Assembly: GCA_026004195.1 (NCBI GenBank)
Contig: BPIQ01000003.1
Span: forward strand, 533,666-597,665
Direction: 5' to 3'
Length of the DNA: 64,000 nt
Origin: Candidatus Binatia bacterium
GTDB lineage: Bacteria; Desulfobacterota; Binatia; HRBIN30; BPIQ01
Below the pieces are notes generated by a model. That model did not search any database. It saw only the letters and a program-made list of their open reading frames with translations, and was not told the origin of the DNA. This document shows positions 44,516-53,229 of the stretch, piece after piece; the stretch's first letter is position 1, and every line of letters begins with the position of its first letter. The translations under genes were made by a program, and so were the position numbers.

Positions 44516-46455
44516 GAGGCCGCCTTTTCGTCGGCGTCGACACGGGGGGAACTTTCACCGACGTGGTCGCGTCCCGGGCCGGTCGTGTGGAGGCCACGAA
44601 AGTGCTCTCCACGCCCCGGGCGCCGGCGCGGGCGGTTCTCGAAGGGCTCGCGCGGCTTCTCGGGGAGGAGAAACCCGAAGTTCTCGGGTACGGTACGACC
44701 GTAGCGACCAACTCGATCCTCGAGCGACGCGGCGCACGCGTCCTGCTTTTCACCACCGCGGGATGCGAGGACGTGGTCGAGATCGGGCGCCAAGAGCGTC
44801 CGGACCTCTATGCGCTCGAGCCGCGGCGCCCGCCGCCGCTCGTTCCGCGGCGGTGGCGGTGCGGGATCCGCGAGCGGGTGGACGCCGAGGGCAGGGTGCT
44901 CGAGTCCCTGTCGGCCGGCTCCGTGGCCGAAGCCAGGCGGGTCGTGCGGCGTGGCGGCCCGGACTCCGTCGCGATCTGTTTCCTGCACTCTTACAGGAAC
45001 CCTGCACACGAGAAAAAGCTCGCACGGGCGCTGCGGCGGGACGGGGTTTTCTGTTCCGTTTCGCACGAACTTTCTCCGCTACCGAGGGAATTCGAGCGTT
45101 TTTCGACCACCGTCGCCAATGCCTACGTGGCACCCAGGATGTCCTCCCACCTCGAGGAGCTCGCCCGCGCTCTCGGCGGAACGGTCTTGCGCGTGATGCA
45201 ATCGAACGGCGGTGCCGTCGGCGCGGCGGTAGCGAGCCGCGAGGCTGTTCGGACCGTGCTTTCCGGCCCCGCCGCCGGAGTCGTGGGAGCGCTCGCCGTA
45301 GGGCGGCGATTCGGCCGGAGCCGGATCCTGACGTTCGACATGGGAGGCACGTCCACGGACGTGAGCCTTGTCGACGGAGAACCCTCGCGTAGAACCGAGA
45401 CGGAGGTGGGTGGCGTCGTCCTCCTCGTCCCGGCACTGGACGTGCATACCGTGGGTGCGGGTGGCGGGTCGATCGCCTTCTGTGACTCGGGGGGCATGCT
45501 GCGGGTCGGCCCGAAGAGCGCGGGCGCCGACCCGGGCCCTGCCTGCTACGGGAAGGGAGACTTGCCGACGGTGACGGACGCGAACCTTCTCCTCGGTCGG
45601 CTGGGCCACGGACTCCTCGCGGGGGGCTTGGAGCTCCATCCGGACCGTGCGCACCGGGCGGTGGCCAGGCTTGCGAGGGCTCTCGGTGTTTCGTGGGAAG
45701 AAGCCGCCGAAGGCATCGTCGAGGTCGCGAACGTCACCATGGCGCGGGCGCTGCGCCGGGTGTCCGTGGAAAGGGGGTACGACCCGCGGGAGTACACGCT
45801 CGTCGCGTTCGGCGGTGCGGCCGGTCTCCACGCCTGCGCTCTCGCCGAGCTGCTTTCCGTCGAGCAAGTACTGGTGCCTCCCGAGCCCGGAGTGCTCTCG
45901 GCCTGGGGGGCGCTCGTGGCCGACGTGGTCAGGGAATGGACCCGAACGGTGCGGAAAGTCGAGCCGAGCTGGGCGGAACTCGGGCGCGTCCGGGAGAAGC
46001 TTTCGGCGGAGGCTTTCGCCGCCCTCCGGCACGAAGGGAAAGGCGTGGTTTTCCGCTCCGTGATCCACGCCAGATATCTCGGGCAGTCCTACGAGATCGA
46101 GGTCCCTTTCCGCCGTTCCTACGTCACGCTGTTCCACCGGGCACACGAGAAGCTCTACGGGTACGCGGATCCCGCGAGGCCGGTCGAGGTCGTGGCTCTC
46201 TCGCTCGTGGCGATCGTTCCGGGGCGGCGTTGCGGCTTCCCACCGGTCCGGGGAGTGCCCCTGCGACGATCGTGGACTCGACTCCGAGCCCGGGGGCGGT
46301 GGTGGAAAGCTCCCGTTCTCTCCCGCGACGATCTCGAGGGGAGGATTTCTGGACCGGCCGTCCTGGCGGAGGAAGGCTCGACCCTGTTTTTGCCCCCCGG
46401 GTGGAGGGCACGGGTCCTCGATGGGGGCGCGTTGGAGCTCGTCCGTGAGCGTTGA
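44512..46455 (+). CDS. Hydantoinase/oxoprolinase subunit A (HyuA)
   Basis: ATP-dependent amidohydrolase subunit of the N-methylhydantoinase/5-oxoprolinase family. 647 residues: actin-like ATPase motifs FVGVDTGGTFTDVVASRAGR (~5-24) and ILTFDMGGTSTDVSLVDGE (~281-299), TTVATNSILERRG, and VHTVGAGGGSIAF. The substrate could be 5-oxoproline, hydantoins or a related amide; the sequence does not decide. Adjacent to the B subunit and overlapping the endonuclease V stop. A caprolactamase/acetophenone carboxylase role is possible but less favoured, as no extra subunit is present. Confidence 0.88.
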   Translation: MRGRLFVGVDTGGTFTDVVASRAGRVEATKVLSTPRAPARAVLEGLARLLGEEKPEVLGYGTTVATNSILERRGARVLLFTTAGCEDVVEIGRQERPDLYALEPRRPPPLVPRRWRCGIRERVDAEGRVLESLSAGSVAEARRVVRRGGPDSVAICFLHSYRNPAHEKKLARALRRDGVFCSVSHELSPLPREFERFSTTVANAYVAPRMSSHLEELARALGGTVLRVMQSNGGAVGAAVASREAVRTVLSGPAAGVVGALAVGRRFGRSRILTFDMGGTSTDVSLVDGEPSRRTETEVGGVVLLVPALDVHTVGAGGGSIAFCDSGGMLRVGPKSAGADPGPACYGKGDLPTVTDANLLLGRLGHGLLAGGLELHPDRAHRAVARLARALGVSWEEAAEGIVEVANVTMARALRRVSVERGYDPREYTLVAFGGAAGLHACALAELLSVEQVLVPPEPGVLSAWGALVADVVREWTRTVRKVEPSWAELGRVREKLSAEAFAALRHEGKGVVFRSVIHARYLGQSYEIEVPFRRSYVTLFHRAHEKLYGYADPARPVEVVALSLVAIVPGRRCGFPPVRGVPLRRSWTRLRARGRWWKAPVLSRDDLEGRISGPAVLAEEGSTLFLPPGWRARVLDGGALELVRER

Positions 46456-48079
46456 CCCCCTCACGCTTTCGGTCTTTTCGCACCGCCTGGCCGGCGTGGC
46501 GGAAGAAATGGGAGCTTGCCTCGCCAGAAGCGCCTTCTCGCCGAACATCAAGGAAAGAAGGGACTTTTCCTGCGCGGTCTTCGACCGGAACGGGGAAATG
46601 ATCGCCCACGCGGCCCACATCCCCGTCCATCTCGGTTCGGCGCCGCTTTCGGTCCGTGCGGCCATCGAAGCGGTCGACCCCGGGCCCGGAGACGTCGTGG
46701 TTCTGAACGATCCCTACGCGGGAGGCACCCACCTACCCGACGTCACGCTGGTCGCGCCCGTCGTGCGTGGCGATGGAAAACGCATCGGGTACGTGGCGAA
46801 CCGCGCGCATCACGCCGACGTCGGGGGCATGGCTCCGGGGTCCATGCCGCTCGCCACGGAAATCTACCAGGAGGGGCTTCGGATTCCTCCCGTTCGCATC
46901 GTGAAATCGGGAAGGCCGGACGAGGAACTCCTGCGGCTCTTTCTCGCGAACGTCCGAAACGCCCGAGAGCGCCGGGGGGACCTGCTCGCCCAGATCGCCT
47001 CGCTGCGGCTCGGGGCTGCGCGGTTCCTGGAGATCGAGAGTGCCTACGGGGGCCCGAGGACGGAAGCCCTCGTCCGCGGTTTGCTCGCCTCCTCGGAGAG
47101 GATGATGCAGTCCGTTCTGAGAGCCATCCCCCAGGGCAACTACGAGGCAGAAGACGTTCTCGACGACGACGGCTTCGGAAGGTCGGAGATTCGAATCCGG
47201 CTACGCCTTCGGGTCCGCTCGGGGCACGCGGTCTTCGACTTTCGCGAGTCCCAGGACCAGGTACGGGGAGGACTGAACGCGAACCGGGCCGTCACGATCG
47301 CGTGTGTTTTCTACGTCCTTCGGTGCCTCGCCTCGGAGCCCATCCCTGCCAACGCGGGGATCCTGCGCCCCGTCCGCGTTCTCACCCGCCCGGGCTCCGT
47401 GGTCGATGCCCTCTTTCCCTCGGCCGTGGCGGGGGGAAACGTCGAGACTTCCCAGCGGATTGTCGACGTCATCCTTCGCGCGTTGGCTCGTGCTTTGCCG
47501 GAGCGGATTCCGGCGGCGAGCTGCGGGTCGATGAACAACGTCGCTCTCGGCGGACGGGACCCCCGGGACGGGAGCGAATATTCCTACTACGAGACCGTCG
47601 CGGGCGGAGCCGGAGGAGGGCCCGCGGGGCCCGGGGTTTCTGCCATTCACACGCACATGACCAACACCCGGAACACCCCGATCGAGGCACTCGAGGCCTA
47701 CTACCCACTTCGTGTGCGGCGCTACGCTATACGCCGGAACTCCGGCGGGCGGGGCAAGCACCCCGGTGGAGACGGGATCGTGCGCGAAATCGAGTTCCTC
47801 GCCCCCGCCCGCGTCTCCCTTCTCGGAGAGCGCCGGCGGCACGGTCCCTACGGTCTACGGGGTGGTGGAGCCGGGCGTCCCGGCCTCGACCGCCTCGTTT
47901 TCGCCGACGGCCGGACGAAGAAACTCCCGCCGAAAGGCACGTTCGACGTTCCCCCCGGAGCGCGGCTTCTGGTCGCGACTCCCGGTGGGGGAGGATGGGG
48001 CGCGCTCAGGCGGTCGGGCCGGCGCCGGCGCTCGAAAGCCTCCGTTCGAGCTCGTTCAGGCGTTTCCGGAGCCGGTTGA
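46445..48079 (+). CDS. Hydantoinase/oxoprolinase subunit B (HyuB)
   Basis: Partner of HyuA, 544 residues from GTG 46445 (overlaps hyuA by 11 bases). DPLTLSVFSHRLAGVAEEMGACLARSAFSPNIKERRDFSCA opens the protein; HIPVHLGSAP, NDPYAGGTHLPDVT and NRAHHADVGGMAPGSMP provide the His/Asp-rich conserved region (~65-135). RRNSGGRGKHPGGDGI and PPGARLLVATPGGGGWG close it. Beyond GGGGWG an Arg-rich tail runs on; it is antisense to the phasin-like gene (74 bases), and its end may be poorly conserved. Confidence 0.88.
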   Translation: MSVDPLTLSVFSHRLAGVAEEMGACLARSAFSPNIKERRDFSCAVFDRNGEMIAHAAHIPVHLGSAPLSVRAAIEAVDPGPGDVVVLNDPYAGGTHLPDVTLVAPVVRGDGKRIGYVANRAHHADVGGMAPGSMPLATEIYQEGLRIPPVRIVKSGRPDEELLRLFLANVRNARERRGDLLAQIASLRLGAARFLEIESAYGGPRTEALVRGLLASSERMMQSVLRAIPQGNYEAEDVLDDDGFGRSEIRIRLRLRVRSGHAVFDFRESQDQVRGGLNANRAVTIACVFYVLRCLASEPIPANAGILRPVRVLTRPGSVVDALFPSAVAGGNVETSQRIVDVILRALARALPERIPAASCGSMNNVALGGRDPRDGSEYSYYETVAGGAGGGPAGPGVSAIHTHMTNTRNTPIEALEAYYPLRVRRYAIRRNSGGRGKHPGGDGIVREIEFLAPARVSLLGERRRHGPYGLRGGGAGRPGLDRLVFADGRTKKLPPKGTFDVPPGARLLVATPGGGGWGALRRSGRRRRSKASVRARSGVSGAG

Positions 48080-48362
48080 CGTCCTCCCTGGAAGGAAGGT
48101 CGAGCCGTTCGAGAAGAGGCCGAATCGCCCGTCCGAGTCGCTGCTCGAGCCGCCTCGCGAGCCCGCGCAGCCGTGCTACCGGCTCGCTTGCTCGGTGGCG
48201 AATTTCCCGCCCGATCCGGTCCGTGTAGCCGGAAAGCGAGCGCCGCAATTCGCCTGCGGACTCCCGGAGGTTCGCCGGGAGCCGCTCCGTGAGGGTCCGG
48301 GCGAAGTCCCCGATCGCGCCCGTCCCCCGGACCGTCGTTTTGCCTTTTTTCGTTCGTGCCAT
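48006..48362 (-). CDS. Phasin-like coiled-coil protein
   Basis: 118 residues, strongly helical and basic. The C-terminal part LDLPSREDVNRLRKRLNELERRLSS resembles the leucine-zipper tail of polyhydroxyalkanoate granule-associated proteins (PhaI/PhaF type). The middle (TLTERLPANLRESAGELRRS) is amphipathic. Start ATG 48362 preceded by a near-perfect AGGAGGTG, which is the best evidence that it is real. No PHA synthase is in the window, so a granule role is only inference. The 3' end overlaps hyuB tail-to-tail; glpD diverges from it. Confidence 0.72.
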   Translation of the reverse strand: MARTKKGKTTVRGTGAIGDFARTLTERLPANLRESAGELRRSLSGYTDRIGREIRHRASEPVARLRGLARRLEQRLGRAIRPLLERLDLPSREDVNRLRKRLNELERRLSSAGAGPTA

Positions 48363-48487
48363 GGTCCTGCACCTCCTGGCCGCTCTTTTAACACGCCGCG
48401 TCATCGAGTCAATGCGGCGCGTCAAGAATCGGTTCGCCGTTGTGTTTTCCGGGGCGGCGTGAGATTCTTGCCGCTCGGATTCCCGGA

Positions 48488-50191
48488 ATGCACGCCGTGC
48501 CAAAGGAGCGCAAAGAGGGGAACTTTTCCCAGCGCCGACGCGCCGCGTCGATCGCCGAGCTCGAACGCGGGGTCTTCGACGTCCTGGTCGTCGGCGGCGG
48601 GATCACCGGTGCCGGGGTGGCCCGGGAGGCGGCACTGCGGGGTTTGCGCGTGGCTCTCGTCGAACGTCGCGACTTCGCTTTCGGTACGAGCAGCCGGTCT
48701 TCGAAGCTGATCCACGGTGGTCTCAGGTACCTCGAGCAGGGGGACGTCGGACTCGTCAGGGAAGCCGCGACCGAGCGGCAGACCATTCGCAGGCTGGCGC
48801 CGTACCTCGTGCGGCCCGTGGAAATGCTGGTGCCGGTAGCGTCCCGTAGAGGGCAGGCGAAACTGCGGGTGGGGCTCTGGGCGTACGACAAGATCGCGCG
48901 AGTGCCGGAAGAGGAACGCCACCGGATTCTCGACAAGGAGGAAGCCCTCGCTGTCGAGCCTCTCCTGCGCCCGGAAAACGTCCACGGGGCCGGGCTCTAC
49001 TACGAGTACCTGACCGACGACGCCCGGCTCGTGCTTGCCGTCCTGAAGCGCGCGGCCGAGCTCGGCGCCGTGGCCCTGAACTACGCGTCGGTCGTCGGCC
49101 TGCTCTCGGACTCGCGGGGCGTGCAAGGAGCGGAAGTGCGCGACGAGTTGGGCGACGGTACTTTCCGCGTTCGCGCGCGTGTCGTCGTGAACGCCGCGGG
49201 GCCCTGGGTCGACGCGGTACGGCTCCTCGGAGACGGAGGGCGCCCGCGGCTTCACCTGACGAAGGGCGTCCACCTGGTGGTCCCCCGCGAAAAGGTCCCG
49301 GTAGGCAGGATCGTCGTCATGTCCGCGCGGGACCGTCGTTCCGTTTTTGCCGTGCCTCGGGAGCGGGTGGTCTACGTCGGGACGACGGATACCGACTACG
49401 AAGGTTCCTTCGACGACCCGCCGGTGAGTCTCGAGGACGCGGAATACCTTCTCGACGCGGTCGTGCGGACCCTGCGGTGCGGAAGTCTCGAACCCTCGGA
49501 CGTGTGTGCGGCGTGGGCCGGTCTTCGGCCCCTGCTCCACGAGGAAGGGAAAAAGCCCAGTGAGATTTCTCGCAGGGACGAAATTTGGGTCGAAAAGAAC
49601 GGCCTCGTGTCCGTGGCCGGGGGAAAGCTCACGACCTTCCGGAAAATGGCGCAGCGCGTTCTCGAGAAGGTGGAGGAGCGCCTGCGGGCCCAGGGCGTTT
49701 CGGTTCCTCCCGATCGCGGAGCGAGCGACGTCGATCCGCTCTCGGGGGGCGAAACGGGCCAGGACCTGAGCGCGTACGCGCACGGGCTCCGCGCGCGTTG
49801 GCCCGCGGTTGCGCCGGAGGCGATCGAGCGCCTGGTCGCCATCTACGGCTCTCTCGCCGAGCGCATTCTCGGGCGCATGACCGCCGAACCCGAGCTCGCC
49901 GAACCTCTGACACCCGGTTCGCCGGTGACGCGTGCGGAGGTAGAGTACGCCGTGACGGAAGAGATGGCCGCGACGCTTCGGGACTTTCTCGAGCGGCGTA
50001 CTCGGATGCTTCTTTTCGACCTCCGCAACGGTCTTCCGGAAGCTCCCGAAGCGGCCCGACTTCTCGGCGAACTGCTCGGTTGGAGCGAGCACCGGGTACG
50101 GGAAGAAGCGGCTGCGTATGCGGAGTCGGTTCGGGCTCTGAGGACCTTCGTTTCGGGCCGGGTAGCGGGCCGGCGGACCGCTCATGCTTGA
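48488..50191 (+). CDS. glpD: FAD-dependent glycerol-3-phosphate dehydrogenase
   Basis: Membrane-associated flavoprotein oxidising glycerol-3-phosphate to DHAP and passing electrons to quinone. FDVLVVGGGITGAGVAREAAL (~30-50), GTSSRSSKLIHGGLRYLEQG (~66-85), VVVNAAGPWVDAVRLLG (~236) and VSVAGGKLTTFRKMAQ (~375) are family motifs; a C-terminal helical domain follows. 567 residues from ATG 48488; the frame is open further upstream but without conserved sequence. It overlaps the next gene by eight bases, heading a three-gene operon with an AGPS-like oxidase and an FGGY kinase. Confidence 0.93.
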   Translation: MHAVPKERKEGNFSQRRRAASIAELERGVFDVLVVGGGITGAGVAREAALRGLRVALVERRDFAFGTSSRSSKLIHGGLRYLEQGDVGLVREAATERQTIRRLAPYLVRPVEMLVPVASRRGQAKLRVGLWAYDKIARVPEEERHRILDKEEALAVEPLLRPENVHGAGLYYEYLTDDARLVLAVLKRAAELGAVALNYASVVGLLSDSRGVQGAEVRDELGDGTFRVRARVVVNAAGPWVDAVRLLGDGGRPRLHLTKGVHLVVPREKVPVGRIVVMSARDRRSVFAVPRERVVYVGTTDTDYEGSFDDPPVSLEDAEYLLDAVVRTLRCGSLEPSDVCAAWAGLRPLLHEEGKKPSEISRRDEIWVEKNGLVSVAGGKLTTFRKMAQRVLEKVEERLRAQGVSVPPDRGASDVDPLSGGETGQDLSAYAHGLRARWPAVAPEAIERLVAIYGSLAERILGRMTAEPELAEPLTPGSPVTRAEVEYAVTEEMAATLRDFLERRTRMLLFDLRNGLPEAPEAARLLGELLGWSEHRVREEAAAYAESVRALRTFVSGRVAGRRTAHA

Positions 50192-51584
50192 AAAGGATCG
50201 GGTTCGCCGCGACCTCGTCGACCTGCTCGGGCCGGAGCGCGTGAGCTGGGATCCCGAGGTCCTCCGCGCCCACGAGTGCGACTGGTGGTCGCTGGCCCGG
50301 CTGCGGCGGCTGCGAGGACGGCTCGTGCCGCCGCTCTGCGTGGTGTTTCCCGAGACCGTCGAGCACGTGTGCTCCGTTCTTCGCTATGCCAGCGGGGCGA
50401 AGGTGCCCGTCGTGCCTTTCGGGGGCGGCTCGGGGGTGTGCGGTGGCGTTCTGCCGGACGCGGGGTCCGTGGTGCTCGACCTTCGGCGGGGCATGGGGCG
50501 CTTTCTCGATCTCGACGAGATCTCTCTCGTGGCGAGGGTGCAGGCCGGTTTGCTCGGGTCGGAGCTCGAAGCGGAACTGAACGAAAGAGGGTACACCTGC
50601 GGGCATTTTCCTCAGTCCATCGCGCTCTCGACGGTGGGAGGGTGGGTGGCCACGCGCGCTTCGGGGCAGTTCTCCACGCGCTACGGGTCCATCGAGGATC
50701 GCTTGGTCGCTCTCGAAGTCGTGCTTCCTTCCGGTCAGGTTCTCGCCACGCGCAGGGCTCCGCGTTCCTCGACGGGGCCGGACCTGCGGAACCTTTTTCT
50801 CGGCAGCGAAGGCACGCTGGGAGTCGTGACCGAGGTCACGCTCGGGGTTTTTCCGCTCCCTGCCTGCCGCGCGGGCACATCTTTTCTTTTTTCCGACATG
50901 CAGAGCGGTCTCGAGGCCATCCGGGAGATACTCCGGGCTGGTTGGCGGCCTCCGGTCCTTCGACTTTACGATCGGGACGAAACGGCGCGGCACTTCCCGG
51001 AGTCGGGCCAGGGCTGCCTTCTTCTGGTGCTTTCGGAGGGGCCGGGGGAGCTCGTGCAGGCGGAGGTCTCGGCGAGTCGCGAGGCGGCTTCGAGGCGCGG
51101 GGCCGTCGAGAAGGGGTTCGGTCCGGTGGAGAGGTGGCTCGCCGAGCGAAACAACGTCCCCGGGTTCGAAACGTTCCTCGAGAAAGGCTTCGTGCTCGAT
51201 ACGATCGAAGTCGCCGCCCTCTGGGACCGTGTTTCCGACCTCTACCACAGGGTCACGGCGTCTCTCAGAGCGGTTCCGGGCGTGGTCGTTGCGAGCGGAC
51301 ACAGTTCCCACTCCTACACGACGGGAACCTGCCTCTATTTCACCTTCGCCGCGCGGCCGGAATCGCCCGAGGGCGCCGAAGCCCTCTACGAGCGTTGCTG
51401 GAGTGCCGCAATGCGGGCGGCGCTCGATTGCGGTGGCACCATCTCGCACCACCACGGGATCGGACGCGTGCGTCGTGCCTGGCTGCGGGAGGAGCTCGGT
51501 GTGGGTACGACCGTCCTTTCGCGGCTCAAGGACGCTCTGGACCCGGCCGGCATCTTGAATCCAGGGGTCTTGCTCCCGGAGTAA
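50184..51584 (+). CDS. FAD-binding oxidase, alkyl-DHAP-synthase-like
   Basis: 466-residue VAO/PCMH-type flavoprotein. FAD-binding PFGGGSGVCGG (~78-88), QSIALSTVGGWVATRASGQ (~144), GSEGTLGVVTEVTL, and the C-terminal ISHHHGIGRVRRAW (~420-433), whose triple His is characteristic of alkyldihydroxyacetonephosphate synthase, which makes the ether bond of ether lipids. GHSSHSYTTGTCLYFTFA is also as in that family. Glycolate/lactate-oxidase relatives remain possible. Its place between glpD (makes DHAP) and a glycerol-kinase-like gene fits a triose-phosphate or ether-lipid role (inference). Confidence 0.83.
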   Translation: MLEKDRVRRDLVDLLGPERVSWDPEVLRAHECDWWSLARLRRLRGRLVPPLCVVFPETVEHVCSVLRYASGAKVPVVPFGGGSGVCGGVLPDAGSVVLDLRRGMGRFLDLDEISLVARVQAGLLGSELEAELNERGYTCGHFPQSIALSTVGGWVATRASGQFSTRYGSIEDRLVALEVVLPSGQVLATRRAPRSSTGPDLRNLFLGSEGTLGVVTEVTLGVFPLPACRAGTSFLFSDMQSGLEAIREILRAGWRPPVLRLYDRDETARHFPESGQGCLLLVLSEGPGELVQAEVSASREAASRRGAVEKGFGPVERWLAERNNVPGFETFLEKGFVLDTIEVAALWDRVSDLYHRVTASLRAVPGVVVASGHSSHSYTTGTCLYFTFAARPESPEGAEALYERCWSAAMRAALDCGGTISHHHGIGRVRRAWLREELGVGTTVLSRLKDALDPAGILNPGVLLPE

Positions 51585-51589
51585 GGGTC

Positions 51590-53044
51590 GTGGACTCGGT
51601 CCTTCTGGCTATCGACGCGGGGTCGACAGGGGTCCGGGCGCTGGTCGTGGACAGGGAGGGCACGATTCGGGGTCGCGCCTACCGCGAGGTCTCGAGTGAC
51701 CACCCGAAGCCCGGATGGGTGGAACTCGATCCCGTGCTTCTCTGGGCGGCCACGCGGGAAGTGGTGGAGAGGGCACTGGATGAAGCCAAGGTCCGGAGGA
51801 GAGAAATCGGCGCGCTGGGTGTCGCCAACCAGAGGGCCACGGCACTGCTGTGGGACCGACGAACCGGGGAGCCGCTTTACCGGGCGATCGGCTGGCAAGA
51901 CTTGAGGACCGCCGGGCGGGTGGAGGAGCTTTTGCGGGAAGGCATTTACACGAACACGCTGGCGAGCGCGACCAAGGTGGAGTGGCTCCTCCGGCACGTG
52001 CCTGGGGCCGACGAAAGAGCCCGGCGAGGGGAAGTCTGCTTCGGCACGCTGGATAGCTGGCTTGCGTGGAACCTTTCCGGGCGGGGGGCGCACGTCACCG
52101 ACGCATCCAACGCGTCGTGCACCGGGCTTTACGACTACTTGTCCGGGGGCTGGGACCCGAACGTGCTCGAGGCTCTGGCGATCCCGCAAGAAATCCTCCC
52201 CGAGATCCGGGCGTCGAGCGAGATCGTGGCTTCCTGCCCGTCGTTCGACGCTCCCCTGGCAGCTCTCGCAGGGGACCAGCAGGCAGCCATGTTCGGTCTT
52301 TTGCGCCACCGGCCCGGCGACCTCAAGGTGACCTTCGGCACCTCGGCCATGTGCGACATCCACACGGGCTCGCTGCCGGCCTTTCCGTCCCGTGGCTCCT
52401 ACCCGCTCGTTCTCTGGCAACTCGGCGGGGACAGGAGTTTTTGCCTCGAGGGCACGGTGCTCACGGCGGGCGCTGCCGTACAGTGGCTCAGGGACGCGCT
52501 CGGACTTCTCGCCTCTCCGGAGGAGTCGTCGCGGCTTGCGTCCTCGGTGCCCGATACGGGAGGTGTCTGGTTCGTGCCGGCTTTTCAGGGCCTCGGGACC
52601 CCCCACATGGATGCCCGGGCCAGAGCGGTTCTCGGCGGGCTTTCCAGGGCTACGACGCGGGCTCAGATCGTTCGGGCTCTCCTCGAAGGCGTCGCATTCC
52701 GCTGCCGCGAGGTCCTGCATTCCCTCGTCGAGGCCGCGGGAACCCGACTCCCTGCGGTGCTTCGTGTCGACGGAGGTGCCGCCGCGAACGATTTCCTCCT
52801 GCAGACCGTGGCCGACCTGGTCGGGATCGCGGTCGAGCGTCCGAAGTGCCTAGAAGGGACCGCCTTGGGCGCGTCCTACCTGGCCGGCCTGGCCGTGGGG
52901 ATCTGGAAGAGCGCCGAGGAGCTCCGCCACGTCTGGAATCTCGGAGCCCGCTTCGAGCCGCGTTCGAGACCCGAGGAGGTGCAAGAGCGGGTGGCCGCAT
53001 GGACGCGCCGACTCGATGCTGTGCGTGCCGCCGAGGCGAGTTGA
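51590..53044 (+). CDS. FGGY-family carbohydrate kinase, glycerol-kinase-like
   Basis: 484 residues from GTG 51590, five bases after the previous stop. Overall clearly related to GlpK: LLAIDAGSTGVRALVVDREG (~5-24), GWQDLRTAGR (~101-110), FGTLDSWLAWNLSG, GDQQAAMFG, VPAFQGLGTPHMD and LRVDGGAAANDFLLQ. Several residues that bind glycerol in E. coli GlpK differ: NQRE is NQRA (Glu84 to Ala), HVTDY is HVTDA (Tyr135 to Ala), and the Phe270 position is Met. The Asp245-Gln246 pair and Trp103 are kept. The substrate may therefore be another polyol or ketose; glycerol kinase is not safe as a name. Confidence 0.85.
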   Translation: MDSVLLAIDAGSTGVRALVVDREGTIRGRAYREVSSDHPKPGWVELDPVLLWAATREVVERALDEAKVRRREIGALGVANQRATALLWDRRTGEPLYRAIGWQDLRTAGRVEELLREGIYTNTLASATKVEWLLRHVPGADERARRGEVCFGTLDSWLAWNLSGRGAHVTDASNASCTGLYDYLSGGWDPNVLEALAIPQEILPEIRASSEIVASCPSFDAPLAALAGDQQAAMFGLLRHRPGDLKVTFGTSAMCDIHTGSLPAFPSRGSYPLVLWQLGGDRSFCLEGTVLTAGAAVQWLRDALGLLASPEESSRLASSVPDTGGVWFVPAFQGLGTPHMDARARAVLGGLSRATTRAQIVRALLEGVAFRCREVLHSLVEAAGTRLPAVLRVDGGAAANDFLLQTVADLVGIAVERPKCLEGTALGASYLAGLAVGIWKSAEELRHVWNLGARFEPRSRPEEVQERVAAWTRRLDAVRAAEAS

Positions 53045-53127
53045 ACGTCGCGCGCTCATGCTCGTGCCGGCGCGAGAGGGCGTCTGCTCTGCGCGCGCGT
53101 CGAGTTCTTGACGCTCGCGTTTTCTAT

Positions 53128-53157
53128 TTGACAAACGAATTCGCGCCACGCGAAACT
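53128..53157 (+). promoter_or_regulatory. Probable promoter of the FG-GAP/Cys-module gene
   Basis: TTGACA (53128-53133), 18-base spacer, GAAACT (53152-53157), in a locally A/T-rich patch about 75 bases upstream of the GTG start. The 185-base gap 53045-53229 holds nothing else that I can support. Confidence 0.45.
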
Positions 53158-53229
53158 TTGGGGGTTCCGTTGGAAGCCCGAATTCCGTCGTCGACGGTGG
53201 CGTTCGGGGATGTACGGAGGGAACGTCCC

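Noticed and set aside
44512..48079. Acetone/acetophenone carboxylase in place of hydantoinase
   Set aside because: Only the A and B subunits are present, with no small third subunit nearby; the generic hydantoinase/oxoprolinase name is safer.
50276..51589. Upstream extension of the FGGY kinase frame through the AGPS-like gene
   Set aside because: Out-of-frame shadow of the oxidase; the kinase family N-terminus starts at GTG 51590.
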